From: Wuchereria bancrofti
Lineage: Eukaryota > Nematoda > Chromadorea > Rhabditida > Onchocercidae
Direction: 5' to 3'
DNA length: 64,000 nucleotides
NCBI GenBank assembly: GCA_005281725.1
Contig: SSBO01000001.1
Location: 6,618,399-6,682,398 of the forward strand
Shown here: one piece after another, positions 1-16,403 of the stretch
Position numbering within the stretch: the first letter of the stretch is position 1
Layout of the letters: every line of letters starts with the position of its first letter
Made by a program: the position numbers and the translations under genes
Notes under the pieces: model-generated
The model's input: the letters and a program-made list of their open reading frames with translations, nothing else
Databases searched by the model: none
What the model was told of the DNA's origin: nothing

Positions 1-193
1 GAATTTAACTGAAAATCGATAGAGAACAAGTTGCCGTTTTTAGATTTCCACATCAACCACACTTGTCAATTTTCTTTTCTTACTCATCCTTTTACATTTT
101 CACTGTGAGAAAGGTGGGATAATTAAATTATTTACTTATTTAGAAATCCTTTCTTCCCAGTGATATCTACACTCGATATTTGAAATTTTTTAG

Positions 194-3838
<3,645 letters not shown>

Positions 3839-5389
3839 TAGCTTTCCAGTGAAGTACTATAAAAGATTGTCGTCATGCGGATTTTTTTCTCAAAATTAAT
3901 AGAAATTTGAACTTTTCTGCATGCTGAAATTTAGTCGTACGTTGCAAAAATCATTTCTTTATGTGAGACTATGAAAGTTTATTTGCTTTTCTCTCTTTAG
4001 GTTTTCCCTTTCTTTTTTTAAATCATTCAATTTCTGATTTGGCAATCGATTACTTAAGTGTTGTGGAGCGTTGAACTTTAATAAATGATTGTCTATTAAT
4101 TCTTTTTGACTATGAACAATAACTTTTTAAAATACCAATGATTTATCTTTTGTAAATGGGTAGGTCCAAATAAAAGGAAGCAGCCAAAAAACATACTTAT
4201 TTACAACTATCGTTTCTCATCTCTGATAACACTCTGCTTAGTTGAAATTTGCAAGTTTTACAAACAGTGATTCCACTGATGAATATAGTGCTAAAAAAAT
4301 AATCTGACAATTCTCCCGAAATCCTGGAAACTGACATATTTTTTTAAAGGAAGCATTCATGAAGCATTGTGCTGCTGACAGAACCCTTGGGAGAGATAAC
4401 AGAAAGAGATCAAAAAATAGATAATCATCGTTAATTTTCCTTCTATGAGCAGCTCAATTGTAGTTTGTTATAATGATTTGTATAAAAATATGCTTTTGCA
4501 AGAAGACACATATGTAGTTTATTTAGATTTATCGTTTATTTGCTGTAGCATATCAAATATTTATGAAGAATAGTTGAAGTAAATTGACTGCGCATCCTCT
4601 GTGGTGTTTTCATCTTTAAATCGATCCTTCTGTTTTTCTTTTCCCAGTAATTCAAACAAATTGCACTTGTACAATGATCTATATGTAATCTTCTTTCCAA
4701 CGTATCACAGTTTCAGTTCTAGCACATATATGGTTTTTTCATTTGACATTTCGTTCACATCTCATATCTACTTCAGGCATGGAATGCTAATTCATCTACA
4801 AGCGTTGAATAATATATGTTTAATTCAAAAAAAAAAAATGTACAGTTTTTGTAAGGTCTTATTGCTTTCATTCATTCTCCACTATATGTGTGAATCGCAG
4901 AAACCTTCCATTTGTACAATGAAATTTTTTTTTGAAATTTTTTACTACAGATAAGGAAGTGCTATCATGTTTGATTGCATGAAACTTCCTGCGAAAAATA
5001 TTTTAGTGTAACATCTTACAATTCTCATTCCTTAACAATATAGCATTTAGGACTGTGCTTATTTCATGTTAAAATCATGAACAACTAGTATGCATGATTG
5101 CCTCTTTCGTTTACGATATTTATATAAATGGTATTTACATTGTGCTTATTACAAGAAACCAGGCATTTATACAATTTTCTTGAACCGTTATTGACCTGTT
5201 ACATTTAAAACCAATGGGCGTATCATGTAGATTATCTGTTTTTGCGGTCAATTGCTCACAGCTTTTTCATTCAGTGACTTCTATTGATTTATGGTTGCGT
5301 CTCTTTCCGAGAGATTGTTTCATCTTTAGATGAACACAGCGAAGTCTTAACACAAAATTGTGAATTCATACATTTCACCAACAGTGTTC
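3839..5389. other. Convergent 3' intergenic region
   Basis: Lies between the ends of the UDP-glucose pyrophosphorylase gene (+) and the small membrane protein gene (-). It holds the first gene's 3' UTR with an AATAAA at 4080-4085. The remainder is AT-rich with short homopolymers. I see no splice-bounded coding exon or RNA gene. Confidence 0.5.
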
Positions 5390-6143
5390 TTAAACAACAA
5401 CAAGTGCAAGTATTAAAATGGCGAGCAGACCTAACGCAATTATCGCGACTATTGTCCACAGCAGTTGAGCTATGCCGGCGCACCAGAAATTTGTTTTACT
5501 TGACTTTCGCATTTCCTTACTTTGATGTTTTTGTTGTCGAATCATTGCCTGAAATGACAGTCGTTTTTATCTGCATGAATTATTATGTGCGAGTCATCCA
5601 TTGCCTGAATACCGATACTGTCAGTTTACTTTGGTATGATTCAACAGCAGGACCGAAGTGATTAATCAACCGTTTACCGGAATGCCAGATTATTTTATTA
5701 TTCATCCTGTTCAAGCTACCTGTTAACTATTTTGATGCAGTCAAATGTTGATGGTCACTACACAGCGTTAGCAAGGTAGTGACCTTCCATCATGACCCAT
5801 CTCGGTAATTGTTCTTCATGGCGCTATACGCACCTAAGATAGGAACGATTGTTCCTCAGGGAATTCGACTATAATTAATGGAATATGATTTATAGCTCAG
5901 GTGTATGAAGTCATATCAAATCACATTTTAACTTACCGCTGCATTCGAGTATTGAGAATGGAATGGAATATATGGTAAGGATGGAGAATATCGCGGTGGT
6001 GGTGAAGTGAAATAATATGGCATGAACGATTGTTGGGAAGCATAGCATAATTGTGGAATTGCGGGGAAAGAAAGAGCCTGTGAATTGTAGAGGATGAGGT
6101 CTTTGCTTTCTTCCACGCTATCGTTAATATCATTGAAATGCAT
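5390..6143 (-). CDS. Small proline/tyrosine-rich protein with C-terminal transmembrane anchor (hypothetical)
   Basis: Family not recognised. Two exons join in phase 0: 6143-5937 (69 codons, ending at a GTAAGT donor) and 5548-5390 (52 codons plus stop, after a TGTCATTTCAG acceptor), giving 121 residues. The N-terminal 69 residues are polar, then rich in Pro, Tyr, Ser and Phe (TSPPPRYSPSLPYIP). A basic stretch (about residues 73-89) precedes a hydrophobic segment at about 98-121 (TIVAIIALGLLAILILALVVV) that ends the protein. This architecture suggests a tail-anchored protein with its N-terminus in the cytosol. The start ATG lies 4 nt after a TAATTACCAG acceptor, consistent with spliced-leader addition. 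The opposite strand carries a 125-codon open frame over exon 2, but it lacks an ATG and has an in-frame stop at its only upstream acceptor, so I treat it as a shadow. Confidence 0.6.
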
Positions 6144-7963
6144 ACACCTGGTAATTAAGTAGATCTAGTAAGAGGAAATATAAACAAATAATAAAACAAT
6201 GCTAATTAAGTTTGCAGTCATCTCAATAATATCACCAAATCTCAAGAAAGGACCAAAAAATATGAAGAAAAAATGATGCAGTCACTGTGTCCTTCAGCGA
6301 AACGGAACATGACCGCAATGAATAGAAGATGATAAAGAGATGGAATGAAGCGCAAGTTAACTGTCTTGTCAAATTAATTACCTGATGCAATATGAAAGTA
6401 AGAATGTTCATGTCGCATACCTACCTGTTTAGAATAAATTAATGGAATTTCTCTGCAGTCTTTGTGATCCATTTCCATTTTTCTACTGACCAGTTCTGTA
6501 GATGGTAGAAGTACATTGAGCTAATTATTTGACGAATTTCAAAAGTAACTCATTTAGGAGATAGATGATGGTCATTTTTGGTTAGTTGATTTTCTTTGGT
6601 CAGACAGCAAATTGAAATTGTACTCAGTAAAGGCTTGGTAAAAGGAGAGTTGAATATACAGTGAATTGATGCAAACAATTTTAGTAACGATCAATTTATT
6701 TTGATATTCGATCAAATTCAGTGAAGCACACAATATTAAGTAACATTTGATTTTGAAATTGAATTGAAAAGAAAAAGTTTTCAACGAGCTTGCTGATCTG
6801 CTTTGTGAATTACATTTTGAAAACCCTGAAGAACAATTAGCCACTTATTTAGCGAAACTATTTTATGTTTATAAACTTTCAGATATAGTTTAGACATTTC
6901 TGTATTCAGAATCATGAATCTTTCCAACCGTAATTTTTTTTTAACATTGTTTTGTTGTACTAGAAGAATATTATTATTTAACATGTGATTTACTCTACGA
7001 TTTTAAAATAATTTTCGAACTATATAGGAAAAACTTATTCTGTACTTACTGAATACTATAAATAATATGCATTCAAGAAATATTCATAACACTCGTTATC
7101 ACAATTACGACTACGATTCTATGTAACATCATCCTTCATAAAATAAATTTTGTGATTATAGAGACTACGTTTTTGTAATAATAATATCTAAAATTTATCC
7201 ATCCCTCACCAAACGAGTAAAACATTATCATCCTGAAACATAAGTTATCACAAAAAATAACATACCTATGGTGACGAAGTAGTGCATGTTGCAGACATAT
7301 TAACATAACTAATTTGTCTTTATAACTATAAATAGAGTAGTACAAGAAACAAAAACTACTATACATCAAAATGATGAGCTATTACACCTGATCCATCCCA
7401 TAACATCACACTCAATTTTACAGAATAGACTAATCCAACTAAAAAAATCTTATTCCTTCAACCAAGAAAAAATACATTAAAAAATCGTCCGGTTGTCTAA
7501 TATACCGTCTCGCCCTCTGTACTATAAAATTCCTACTGCCCTGCCTTTTTCCTACCATGATAAAAAACGAAGAGGCGAAAAGCAAAGTATGGAAGTCCTA
7601 CACCATTAGTTTTTGCATCGGTGATAATTTCACAGTGAACTTCAGTTGAATAACAAGCGTTCAGCGATATTTCATATCAATAAGTATTGAGATTGTGTTG
7701 AAATCGCTTGCATAGCTTATTATTTTTACAGACAGCAATGTATAGCACTTTAGATTTGGTGAAGTCAAAAAGATGTGTCAGGAAAAAGCTAGCTTTATAA
7801 CCAAAAACAATATAAGTCATCTTTTCACAAAAAAATAAAAAATATATGCAAAAGAAAAAATTGCATTATTTAAGAAACAAGAAGCAATAAATGAAGACAT
7901 TAAAAAAATCATTTCATATTCAAGCTTACTTCTGCAATAGCAATCATAAAATAAATAGTAGCA
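6144..7963. other. Gene-poor interval between seryl-tRNA synthetase and small membrane protein
   Basis: About 1.8 kb downstream of the seryl-tRNA synthetase stop and upstream of the tail-anchored protein gene. Apart from a weak plus-strand coding-like stretch near 6772-6893, listed separately, I see only AT-rich sequence without convincing exons or RNA genes. It should contain the promoter of the minus-strand gene that starts at 6143. Confidence 0.4.
6772..6893 (+). other. Possible terminal coding exon of an unrecognised gene
   Basis: Read from 6772 in one frame, this stretch gives about 40 codons ending at TAG 6891-6893, with a helical, protein-like composition (LADLLCELHFENPEEQLATY). A possible 23-nt exon with correct phase precedes it at about 6605-6627, after TTTGGTCAG and before GTAAAG. 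Against it, the acceptor at 6770-6771 has no pyrimidine tract and no start exon was found. It may be a relic or chance. Confidence 0.2.
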
Positions 7964-10900
7964 TTAATTTATTTTCTTCAAGTCATTTTCAATGGGTGCT
8001 TCCCTAATGAATGGTATTAGTTCCTTGTAGGGATGTGGCATAAATTGTGTTAGAATTTCCGGCACACGTATACCATTTTCTTCTTGATAATTTTCCAATA
8101 GCGCACATAATACACGTGTAGTTGCACACATTGTACCATTCAACATATGTACGTAAGATACCTACATACGACAAATTATATGTTTACACCAAGTAAATCA
8201 AGAATTTCTATCAAAATCAAAGAAGATTCGAATCAATCAGTATTATCACAGATAAAGAAAAATTTAACCAAATATCTTCAAACTTAGCGAAACCTCCTGA
8301 ATACCAGGAATGAATTTTCTATAGCATAACCAATTAAAGAAAAAACATACTTCACCATCCAGTTTCTTCGTTTTCCCATAACGGATTTTCAAACGTCGAG
8401 CTTGATAATCGGTACAATTCGAACAAGAAACCAATTCTCTGAACAACGACTGTTGAAGGAAAATTTTAAAAAGTGTATAGAATAAGACACAATTTTTCAA
8501 CAGAATCTGCGAAGAATAGAAAGAACCTGAATGCGGCACTGCCTGGAAACCACGCTTCTAAATCAAGTTTTTTCGCTGCAGCATTATTTAGTTCTCCCGA
8601 AACAATGCATACAATTCGAAATGGTATACCAAGTGCTTTACAGAAATCTTCAGCATTTTCAACCATCTATAAAATCGATACAATTGCCAGATAATGGGAA
8701 AATAATGCAAAAATCGATAAGATTACTTAATTCTAATTTTACCTTCTAGGTCATTATTATTTTTAAGCCACTAATAATTTCCTCTAAATGAAAGTAATTC
8801 TTCCTGCGTGTGAAATTTATGTTCTTAATATAAGAAACGAAATTCGAAATTTTTTAATACTCACTTATCATTCTGTATGATAATTTGTGAGGTTTGATTT
8901 CTAAGTTGAGTGAAAATTTTGGTGCTAATTCTCACTGAATAATTCAAAATGAGAAAATGACACTCAGAATTCAAATAAAAAACTACTCATTTATGCCAAT
9001 ATCAAAACTTATTTTTGCAATGTTGAACAATTTGCAAGTTTACTCCACAAAATCCTTTTATTTGCAGGAATTTTTTAACGTCATAAAATTCCAGTGCTAT
9101 AGATTATTTCTATTCATACAACGACATTTGTAACTCAAAATTGGTAGCTCTACCATTTCAACAACGAAAGAAAAAGAAAATTTACTTCATCAAGCATTCT
9201 CCAACTTTCATCATCATATGGAGAACATATAACAAACTGCTCGATTTTTTCAAATTGATGTACTCGAAACATACCACGAGTATCTCGTCCATGACTTCCA
9301 ACCTACAAGTTCTAGATCGAGTTAAAGTGTGGGATCTTGCATGGCGTCAAAAAATGTGCCTACCTCTTGGCGGAAACAAGACGATATGCCGGCATATTTA
9401 ATTGGCAGATCAGCTTCACTAATCCATTCGTTTCGGTGATAAGCTGCAATTGGCTGCTCGGATGTAGCTATGAGGTATTTCTCGTCATTGGTTTCGTCGC
9501 CGATAACTTCAGAACCTTTCCCAGTAACCTGTCACAGTATTCCATGCTATGTAATACCGAAAAAAGACAAAAAAATCAACAACTCTCCTTGATGAATTTC
9601 TGCAGAAATTAAAAGCGGCATGGCTATTATTTTAAAAGACACCTTGTATAACTCCTGATCAAACTGACTAAGCTGTGCCACTTCTTGCATCACTTCTTTA
9701 CGCATGAAGAATGGAGTGTAAAGCGCGATGAAACCTTTACAGTGTAGCATTTGTAAAGCAAAATTGATAACTGCTTGCTCCAAAAATACTAACGGACCCT
9801 AAACAAAAGCAAGTATGATCGCAAAACCTTCTACAAAGAAGAAAGAAAACTTGAATCAATATTAAAAACAATGAAGTAAGCGAACCTTCAAAAAATAACC
9901 GCGACCACCAGCGACAGAAGTTCCACGATCACCATCAAAGCCATCAATCATCACACAAAGATCTATCTGAAATATGAAAAATAAAGTGATTACGCAAAAT
10001 AAATAAATAGGGTTATGCAATACCATAACAGCATGGAAATCAATTTTTGAGAAATATCACTCAGAGAAAGAAATCTATACATGATTTGTTACAAAACGTC
10101 TCTTTTTTAAGAAAACGTAAGCTGCAACTTGAAAAATGACTCGAACTAAGCATTCATTTAAAAGACCATGTGATGCACGTCAATAATGAAATGCTCTCAA
10201 GTAGTTTAGTTTTAATTAACCTACATGTGAGTACTTCTTTTTAGTTTTGATGTCACCGAAAGTCTTCTCCACTCTATTACTGTCTTCGTTATCACTGACC
10301 GGCACCGTGGGATGTATAATGTTGCCTATCTGAATAAGCCTCTGATGCCGTTTTGCTTCAAGCTTCTCCATTTCTCTCCTTTTTTCCACGAGCTTCTCAT
10401 CAATTGTGCTCTTTAGTTTTTTGATTTGCGATATTTTCAAATTCTAAAAATGAAATCAAATAATGAAAATGCTATTTAAACAAAACAAAAAAGTTCGCAA
10501 TTTGTTAAAGAGTTATTTATAAATTTGTTTCATATCCCATCGAATAAATTATCACAATAAGCATATTGCTATAAGCAAATATAAATTATGGTAATAACGG
10601 AAACAATTGTTGTAATATAAATGCAAATTAAATTAAAGGATTGTCACCTTTATATCATCAGCACAAAGTGTTTCTAAGCGTTCCATATAATCAATTGGTA
10701 CGGTATTATCATCATCCACTGGTTCTTTTTTCTAAAATCTTCACTGTTCATATTGGATAACGACAACACTATTGAGCACCAAACAAATAATACAACGTGC
10801 CTTCACTTTTTCTCCAATGACTTTGCTGCATAAATTGATCAACCTGTTGAAATTATCTGTGGAAAAACGATCTGGAAAATGTAATTAAACAATTACACTT

Positions 10901-11844
10901 TGAGAAATCAAGGATTTTTCAACAAAATGCCTTAATGAGACCAGATATCAGTTAGAAGTCTTGCTGTCTGTAATCCATCCCCTATTAGAGCGCTGAAATA
11001 TTAATATAAAAAATGGAATTTTTGCCACCTTGAGTTATTCACCAATTTTGAATATTCAACGATCTTACCAAGAAACAATCTTGATACTTATATTTCGAAA
11101 AGCTAGTTTCACTGGACTTAATATTTCCCACTCCTCATATCGCCCATAATACTATATATAGAACCACTTTTCGAAATACATGAAATCTCACAATCGACAA
11201 ATTTTTTAAGAAAATTTTAACTTTAAATACAATGGTTTTCGACAGTTTGTAAGTTTGTTTTTGGGTATGTTTCACTACAGTTTATCTACTACTCGCTTCC
11301 AGTGGTTTAAGTTGAAGAAAAATTGAATATAAGAAGGAAACATACGACATAACGCATAACAACATTGTTTTCCTACCAGTGCTATCCCTTCAACTTCGAT
11401 TAACAAATAAGGTATAAATGATGTTAAAATATATTAAAGAATAACCTCTTTTTTCTAAAGGTTAAAGAAGATAATCTCTTTTTTCTAAAGACAGAAGTCT
11501 TTTAGATTCTAGAAGCTGGTTAATGGATTTCATGTTACAAAGTTTTATTTCACCTAACTTTCTACTTCAAAACAGCTTTTTGACCTGAAATAAACCTAAA
11601 AGAAAAAAAACGGCTCCTTTAGAAATGATGATGCATACTAAAAATTTCAGAAACGTAAATGATGCATAAGCAATTTAAATTTGATTCAACATGAAATTCT
11701 CCCCTTACCTCTTCTCCATCGTTGATCATAATCAATAACGTCGTCAACAAGTTTGACATCCTTATATCGTTTTCGTTGCGAATCTCGTACCAGTTCCGGA
11801 TTACCGCCTTTCTCTTCCCGAAACAAATCAATGTCCAGAACCAT
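7964..11844 (-). CDS. sars-1: Cytoplasmic seryl-tRNA synthetase
   Basis: Charges tRNA-Ser (and the selenocysteine tRNA) with serine in the cytosol. Eleven exons, in coding order: 11844-11709, 10871-10801, 10731-10648, 10443-10225, 9966-9886, 9798-9643, 9528-9364, 9302-9186, 8666-8527, 8438-8351, 8161-7964; 484 residues, full family length without the long lysine-rich tail of vertebrates. The N-terminus [20 protein letters not shown] and a charged two-helix tRNA-binding arm (to about residue 160) lead into the class II core. That core has motif 1 near [12 protein letters not shown] (about 200-230), motif 2 [13 protein letters not shown] (about 302-315) and motif 3 [17 protein letters not shown] (about 425-441). 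The start is fixed by family alignment and sits 1 nt after a CTGTTTTAG acceptor. Intron 2 appears to use a GC donor (GCACGT) at 10800-10795. It is the last gene of a minus-strand cluster behind phosphatidylserine decarboxylase. Confidence 0.96.
11434..11490. repeat. Short tandem duplication in intron 1 of the seryl-tRNA synthetase gene
   Basis: Two near-identical copies of about 27-29 bp (11434-11460 and 11462-11490) share TTAAAGAA followed by CTCTTTTTTCTAAAG. They lie in the 837-nt first intron. Probably a slippage duplication. Confidence 0.7.
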
Positions 11845-12346
11845 CCTAAAACAGTAAAATGAATATTGTAATTTAAAAGTTTTCGGCAATGAACGGTCAC
11901 GAATTAATTCACGAAAACACAGGAAATAAACTCCCCCACATCATCAAAAAAAAAAAAAAAAGAAAAAAGAATCGTATAATTTTATAACAAATTGTAAGCA
12001 ACATTACAAGCAGTGTGTTGGCAAGAATATTTGTAAATATAGCAAAATGGTTAAAGTTCAGTTTAAAGTTATAAATAGCTAATGTTACCCAGAACTCGAT
12101 TCGGGGTCTCAAAGTAAGCGACAGTTTGTCTGCAAGAAAGCATAACTGTTCAGCATATTTATCTCAGCCCCCAAACATGATAACAACGCACATTCCTTTC
12201 AGTACTTTACGATATCTAACGAAGCTATGAACATTTTTCCAGCCAGCAGACTTGTTACTGACCGAACATATTCCACTCCTAGCACCTCAGTCGGTCGAGT
12301 GCTTGCTGTTCCGAAGTTTTACTTTATAGTTGGAGATACTATCGCA

Positions 12347-12386
12347 TTTGACTAATTCAATAACTAATTTTGACTAATTCAATAAC
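12347..12386. repeat. 18-bp direct repeat with 22-bp period
   Basis: TTTGACTAATTCAATAAC occurs at 12347-12364 and again at 12369-12386. It lies in the 995-bp spacer between the phosphatidylserine decarboxylase stop and the seryl-tRNA synthetase start, about 500 bp upstream of that start. No function can be assigned. Confidence 0.75.
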
Positions 12387-12839
12387 AACAACTCAGCCTT
12401 GAGTTTTGGAATGTTAGGAATATACATATATATATACAATTACATGTTCTTGTCAGAAATTATGGTATCTCAGTACGATGTGAGGATAGTCACTATCGCG
12501 ATGAAATAATTTGAGGTTACACAGGCTGGAATATATTTATCATAAAGAAAAAAGCATTTAATCTGATATATCATGTACTAAAATAATAACAGTGATTATA
12601 TGGCTACCCACAATCAGTGCTTATCACTGTTAGAGTCAAAAACCCTGTATTAAAAAAAATATATGAACGTTTAGAACATCTTTATACTTCACAAAATAAC
12701 GGTACAAACTGCAAAAAAAAGAAAAAAAATTAACCAGTACTTATAAAATTAAATGAAATGATACTCATTACACCGAAACCACCAGCTTTGCAAGATGCGG
12801 TACAAGCATTTCAAACATCAAAATATACTGAAACGTAGT

Positions 12840-15800
12840 TCAAAAACCATTTACAACAAGACTTTGGCCGTAGCGTAAATTATCACCAGCGCGAACAGCA
12901 AACTGTACAGTTGGAGGAGCTTCGAAAATCTGCAAAACACAGTTAATTAAACGCTAAAAAAAAAGTTTAATGATGACAAACTTTTTTCTGGACCTTCATA
13001 GAATACTTAACTAAAAAGGAGCAATTCAACATTTATCTAAACCGAAAAGAATAAACAGGAAAAAATTTACCAAAACAACCGTTGATCCCAGCCGAAACTC
13101 CCCAACTTTATCGCCAGGCCGATATACATGTTCCAGTTCTGCAATTATTGGCACTGCTTTGGAAATCTCTTTCCGTAAGCGCTTCATATTTGTGTGAAGC
13201 AACGGATCCTAAACTGAACAAAATAAAACTTTATCCAAAATTTCCAGTATTTTAATGGAAGAAGTTCAATTCATCAAATAAAGGAGAAAAAAGTGAGCGA
13301 TAAGAGGAATTTCATATTGAAATTCTGACGTACTGCGTCTATTGAAACATCTCCAACATTTGTGGCTGCGACTGCGCACAATGAAAAAAAACCATGTTTC
13401 CAGAATCCTTTCAAAACAACTCGTTCATTGATACAAAACAAATGAGGCATGCGATATAGAAATGTTGGTCGCACAGACAATAACAATCCTATAAAAAAAG
13501 TATAACAGTGCATTATAAAATAATGAAAAAAAAAAATCACACAAAAGCCATCAAAGATTTTCCCTTAAAACTGTAAATTCCGAAAATGGAATATGAACTT
13601 GCCGGGAAAATGTATTTCCTCACTTGCCACCCACTTTGCAGGAGCATGAAATCCGTGATAATTGCCAGGAGCGAGATAAAGAACCACTTGATACAGCTCG
13701 TGTCCTTCCTACATTATTTTACAGTTATGAATGATTAAAATACCCCAAATCAATGTAAAAATCTACCAGAATAATACTGCCATTTTACTAAAAAATCTGT
13801 TTAACATAAAATTCACTTTTTTATTTTTAATATTCACTGGTCCTAAAAAGTCGGTGATATCATAATCATGGCCTTTTACAAACTCAATACGCCCCTCATT
13901 CACTTTGCCGTAATGAATGACAACTCCGTCAGCTGGAGATACCTGCAAAGAAAATAAACCAAATTGCTAATAAAAAGATAAAATAAAAAAGAGTTCTACT
14001 ATTACTATAAGTTCTGATAGTTTATGAAAAAACCTTCCTGCATTATTTTCTGATATTAATACTTTTTTTTTGTTAAAAAATTAACATATGGCGAGAACAA
14101 CGAACCAAGTCTGCATCACTGATAGGCCTCACTGTAGGTTTTAGTGATCTATTAAAAAATGCTGCCAACGTCGGATAGGCTGATAAATCGTTCACTTCAG
14201 CTTCATCCATTCGGCAATCATATACTCGAACATACATATCTTAAAAATTAAAAAAAAAGTTTCTCTCCTTTAGATGGCTCTCTTGGCATTTTTTTCATTA
14301 CTCGTCAACTTTTTCTCCATTATACATTATTATTTGCTCAATCCATGGAAAACTGTTACATTTACTACTAAGAAATAAAAAAACTAAAAAAAATCCATTT
14401 TAAGCTAAAGAAAAAAGTTAACTAACTGAATATTTTTGGTCGTAACCACACCGGAATATATACTTTAGCTAGGCCACCGGCAAAACGTGAAAGTGTATTC
14501 AGCGGCAGAGAAGAATACGCACGCAACTGAAATAATTTCCACTTTTTTATTTAAATTGGCTTTCTCCTGTTATTACAAAATGAAAGAAATAAGAACACAC
14601 ACAAAAAAAAGAACACATTAACCTAATGAAACTTCTAACATTTCAAATATGAGTAACTGTCAAAACAATATTTTTCAAAAGAAATGATCTTAAAACTAAG
14701 TTTAATAATGGCCATTTTAGTTCACATTAACCTGATGAATCCTTTAAACCCGCTTCTTTAATCTATTTTCTATTCCCAACTCTCTAAATTCTTTAAACTT
14801 TAAAATGACTTAAATTTTTAGAATCGCAATATATTATAACTTTAACTTATTACTACAGTGCCATTTATCCAGATAATATTGGGCTATTTGAAAACATTTC
14901 ATAGATTATGTTCTAATCTTCACCGTCAATTTTAAATGGAATTTGCTTATTGCACATTGTGTAGCACCTAAAACTTATAAGACAGACTTGTGATGAAATA
15001 AGGTAAGCCTACAAGGTTAAAAATTAATATTTTTAGTTCTCCTTAGTCTCGAAAATAAAACGAAAGTTTTCAGAAAGTTTTTCGCTTTCTTTATTATGAA
15101 ATGAATTAAACTCGTATAAAGCTGAGGCACTGAACCGCATCTGTGTCAAAATTGAAGTCCTTAGTAAGTAAATAGCTTTACCTTCCAATCAGAATAATAA
15201 TGCTTCTCATCTTGTAATTCACGCAAATCTGGAACAAACAAATTATATAAAAAGACGGTACTACTGCCAGCAACAAAACCCACTGTCATCCATTTGAATA
15301 GTTTATAAAAGTAACGAAGAGTAAACTTCGGCATGCCTTTTTTAGTATCATCGACACTTGCAGTAGCATAACCCTGCAACAAATAATAGCTTTTAGTTAT
15401 TAATGAATTATGTCAAAAAAAAAAGTTTCGACTGCAATTTCAAATAGATTGATCAAATGAAAATTCACTGCATGTTTAATTTTAAAATGGCTATATATTA
15501 AAAATAGTGGCGCAAAAAATACTCCATGCATTTGTACCATGTTTAGAAGAATGGCCCATTTAAATGATCTGAATGAATTTTGGTCCAATCAAATTCAAAG
15601 AAATTTTTATTTGTGCCAAGTCATAATAATACACAAGTAAAAGCACATGCAAAATAAGTTAGCTTACACGGCGCAAAAGTATTCCCAAAAATATTGTATC
15701 TCCCAACAACCAGCACCATCACATTGTAGTTTGGTTTGCTTACAATTAAATCCACTGATTAATATGGAAGCGGCCACGAATAAAACAACGACAAACTTTT

Positions 15801-16106
15801 ATAATGGATTTGCCAATCGATAAAAACCCTCCCACATTTAATAAATGCTTCTTTTCTACATATAAATGTGCCTTCGAAATACTGTACAATGAGTTATCAT
15901 GTACCGATAGGTAAACGTTATTAGGAGCAATGATGCTAAAATAAGTTTTATTGGCATAAGCTATTGCGCACTTCCACTTACCAACTGCATAAATTTTGTA
16001 AAGCTTTATCTCACAAAAATCAACTTACTGAATAATCCCCAGCACTCGTCCATTTCTGTTGAAAAAGTTTGCGAATGTCGATAACAAAACATCGCCGTCC
16101 CAACAT
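12840..16106 (-). CDS. psd-1: Phosphatidylserine decarboxylase, mitochondrial type
   Basis: Converts phosphatidylserine to phosphatidylethanolamine at the mitochondrial inner membrane. Nine exons in coding order: 16106-16029, 15373-15182, 14526-14427, 14239-14106, 13942-13817, 13708-13603, 13488-13334, 13208-13071, 12929-12840; 372 residues. A basic, arginine-rich leader ([15 protein letters not shown]) suggests mitochondrial import. A single membrane segment lies near residues 59-77 ([19 protein letters not shown]). The catalytic triad is visible: Asp in SPADGVV, His in YHGFHAPA, and Ser in the self-cleaving LGST motif (Ser339). Cleavage at Gly338-Ser339 would leave a large beta chain and a 34-residue alpha chain carrying the pyruvoyl group. 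The intron after exon 6 uses a clear GC-AG donor (GCAAGT, 13602-13597). The ATG lies 16 nt after an ATTTTAG acceptor, 298 bp behind the SPOUT-type gene, as expected inside an operon. Confidence 0.95.
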
Positions 16107-16403
16107 CAAATGCTACAAAATTCTAAAATGAGAAAATACTCATACAATAACCCAATACTAAAACTCCACAGATTTTAAGAAGATCAACTTGCGCCTCTAC
16201 TTCACAGAGATTTTTTTTTGGGAAATTTTAAACGGATATTAGTAAATTAGAATCTCACCAGATATTTTAACAGACTTAAGACTTTTCAAGTTCATGAGAA
16301 ACATTCAACATAATGTTAACTTTTATCATTTCTTCAAAACAACCAGAGTAAACAACAAGAATATTATTATCACTTTCAAACTATCTTCCAAAAATAAAAA
16401 AAT

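Noticed and set aside
4601..4954. 117-codon plus-strand open frame after the UDP-glucose pyrophosphorylase gene
   Set aside because: Phe/Ser/Tyr-rich low-complexity translation of AT-rich DNA in the 3' flank, with no splice signals or recognisable motif.
5284..5661. 125-codon plus-strand open frame over the small membrane protein exon
   Set aside because: No ATG, and the only upstream acceptor (5274) is followed at once by an in-frame TGA. The minus strand gives a proper splice-bounded exon with a stop and a membrane segment.
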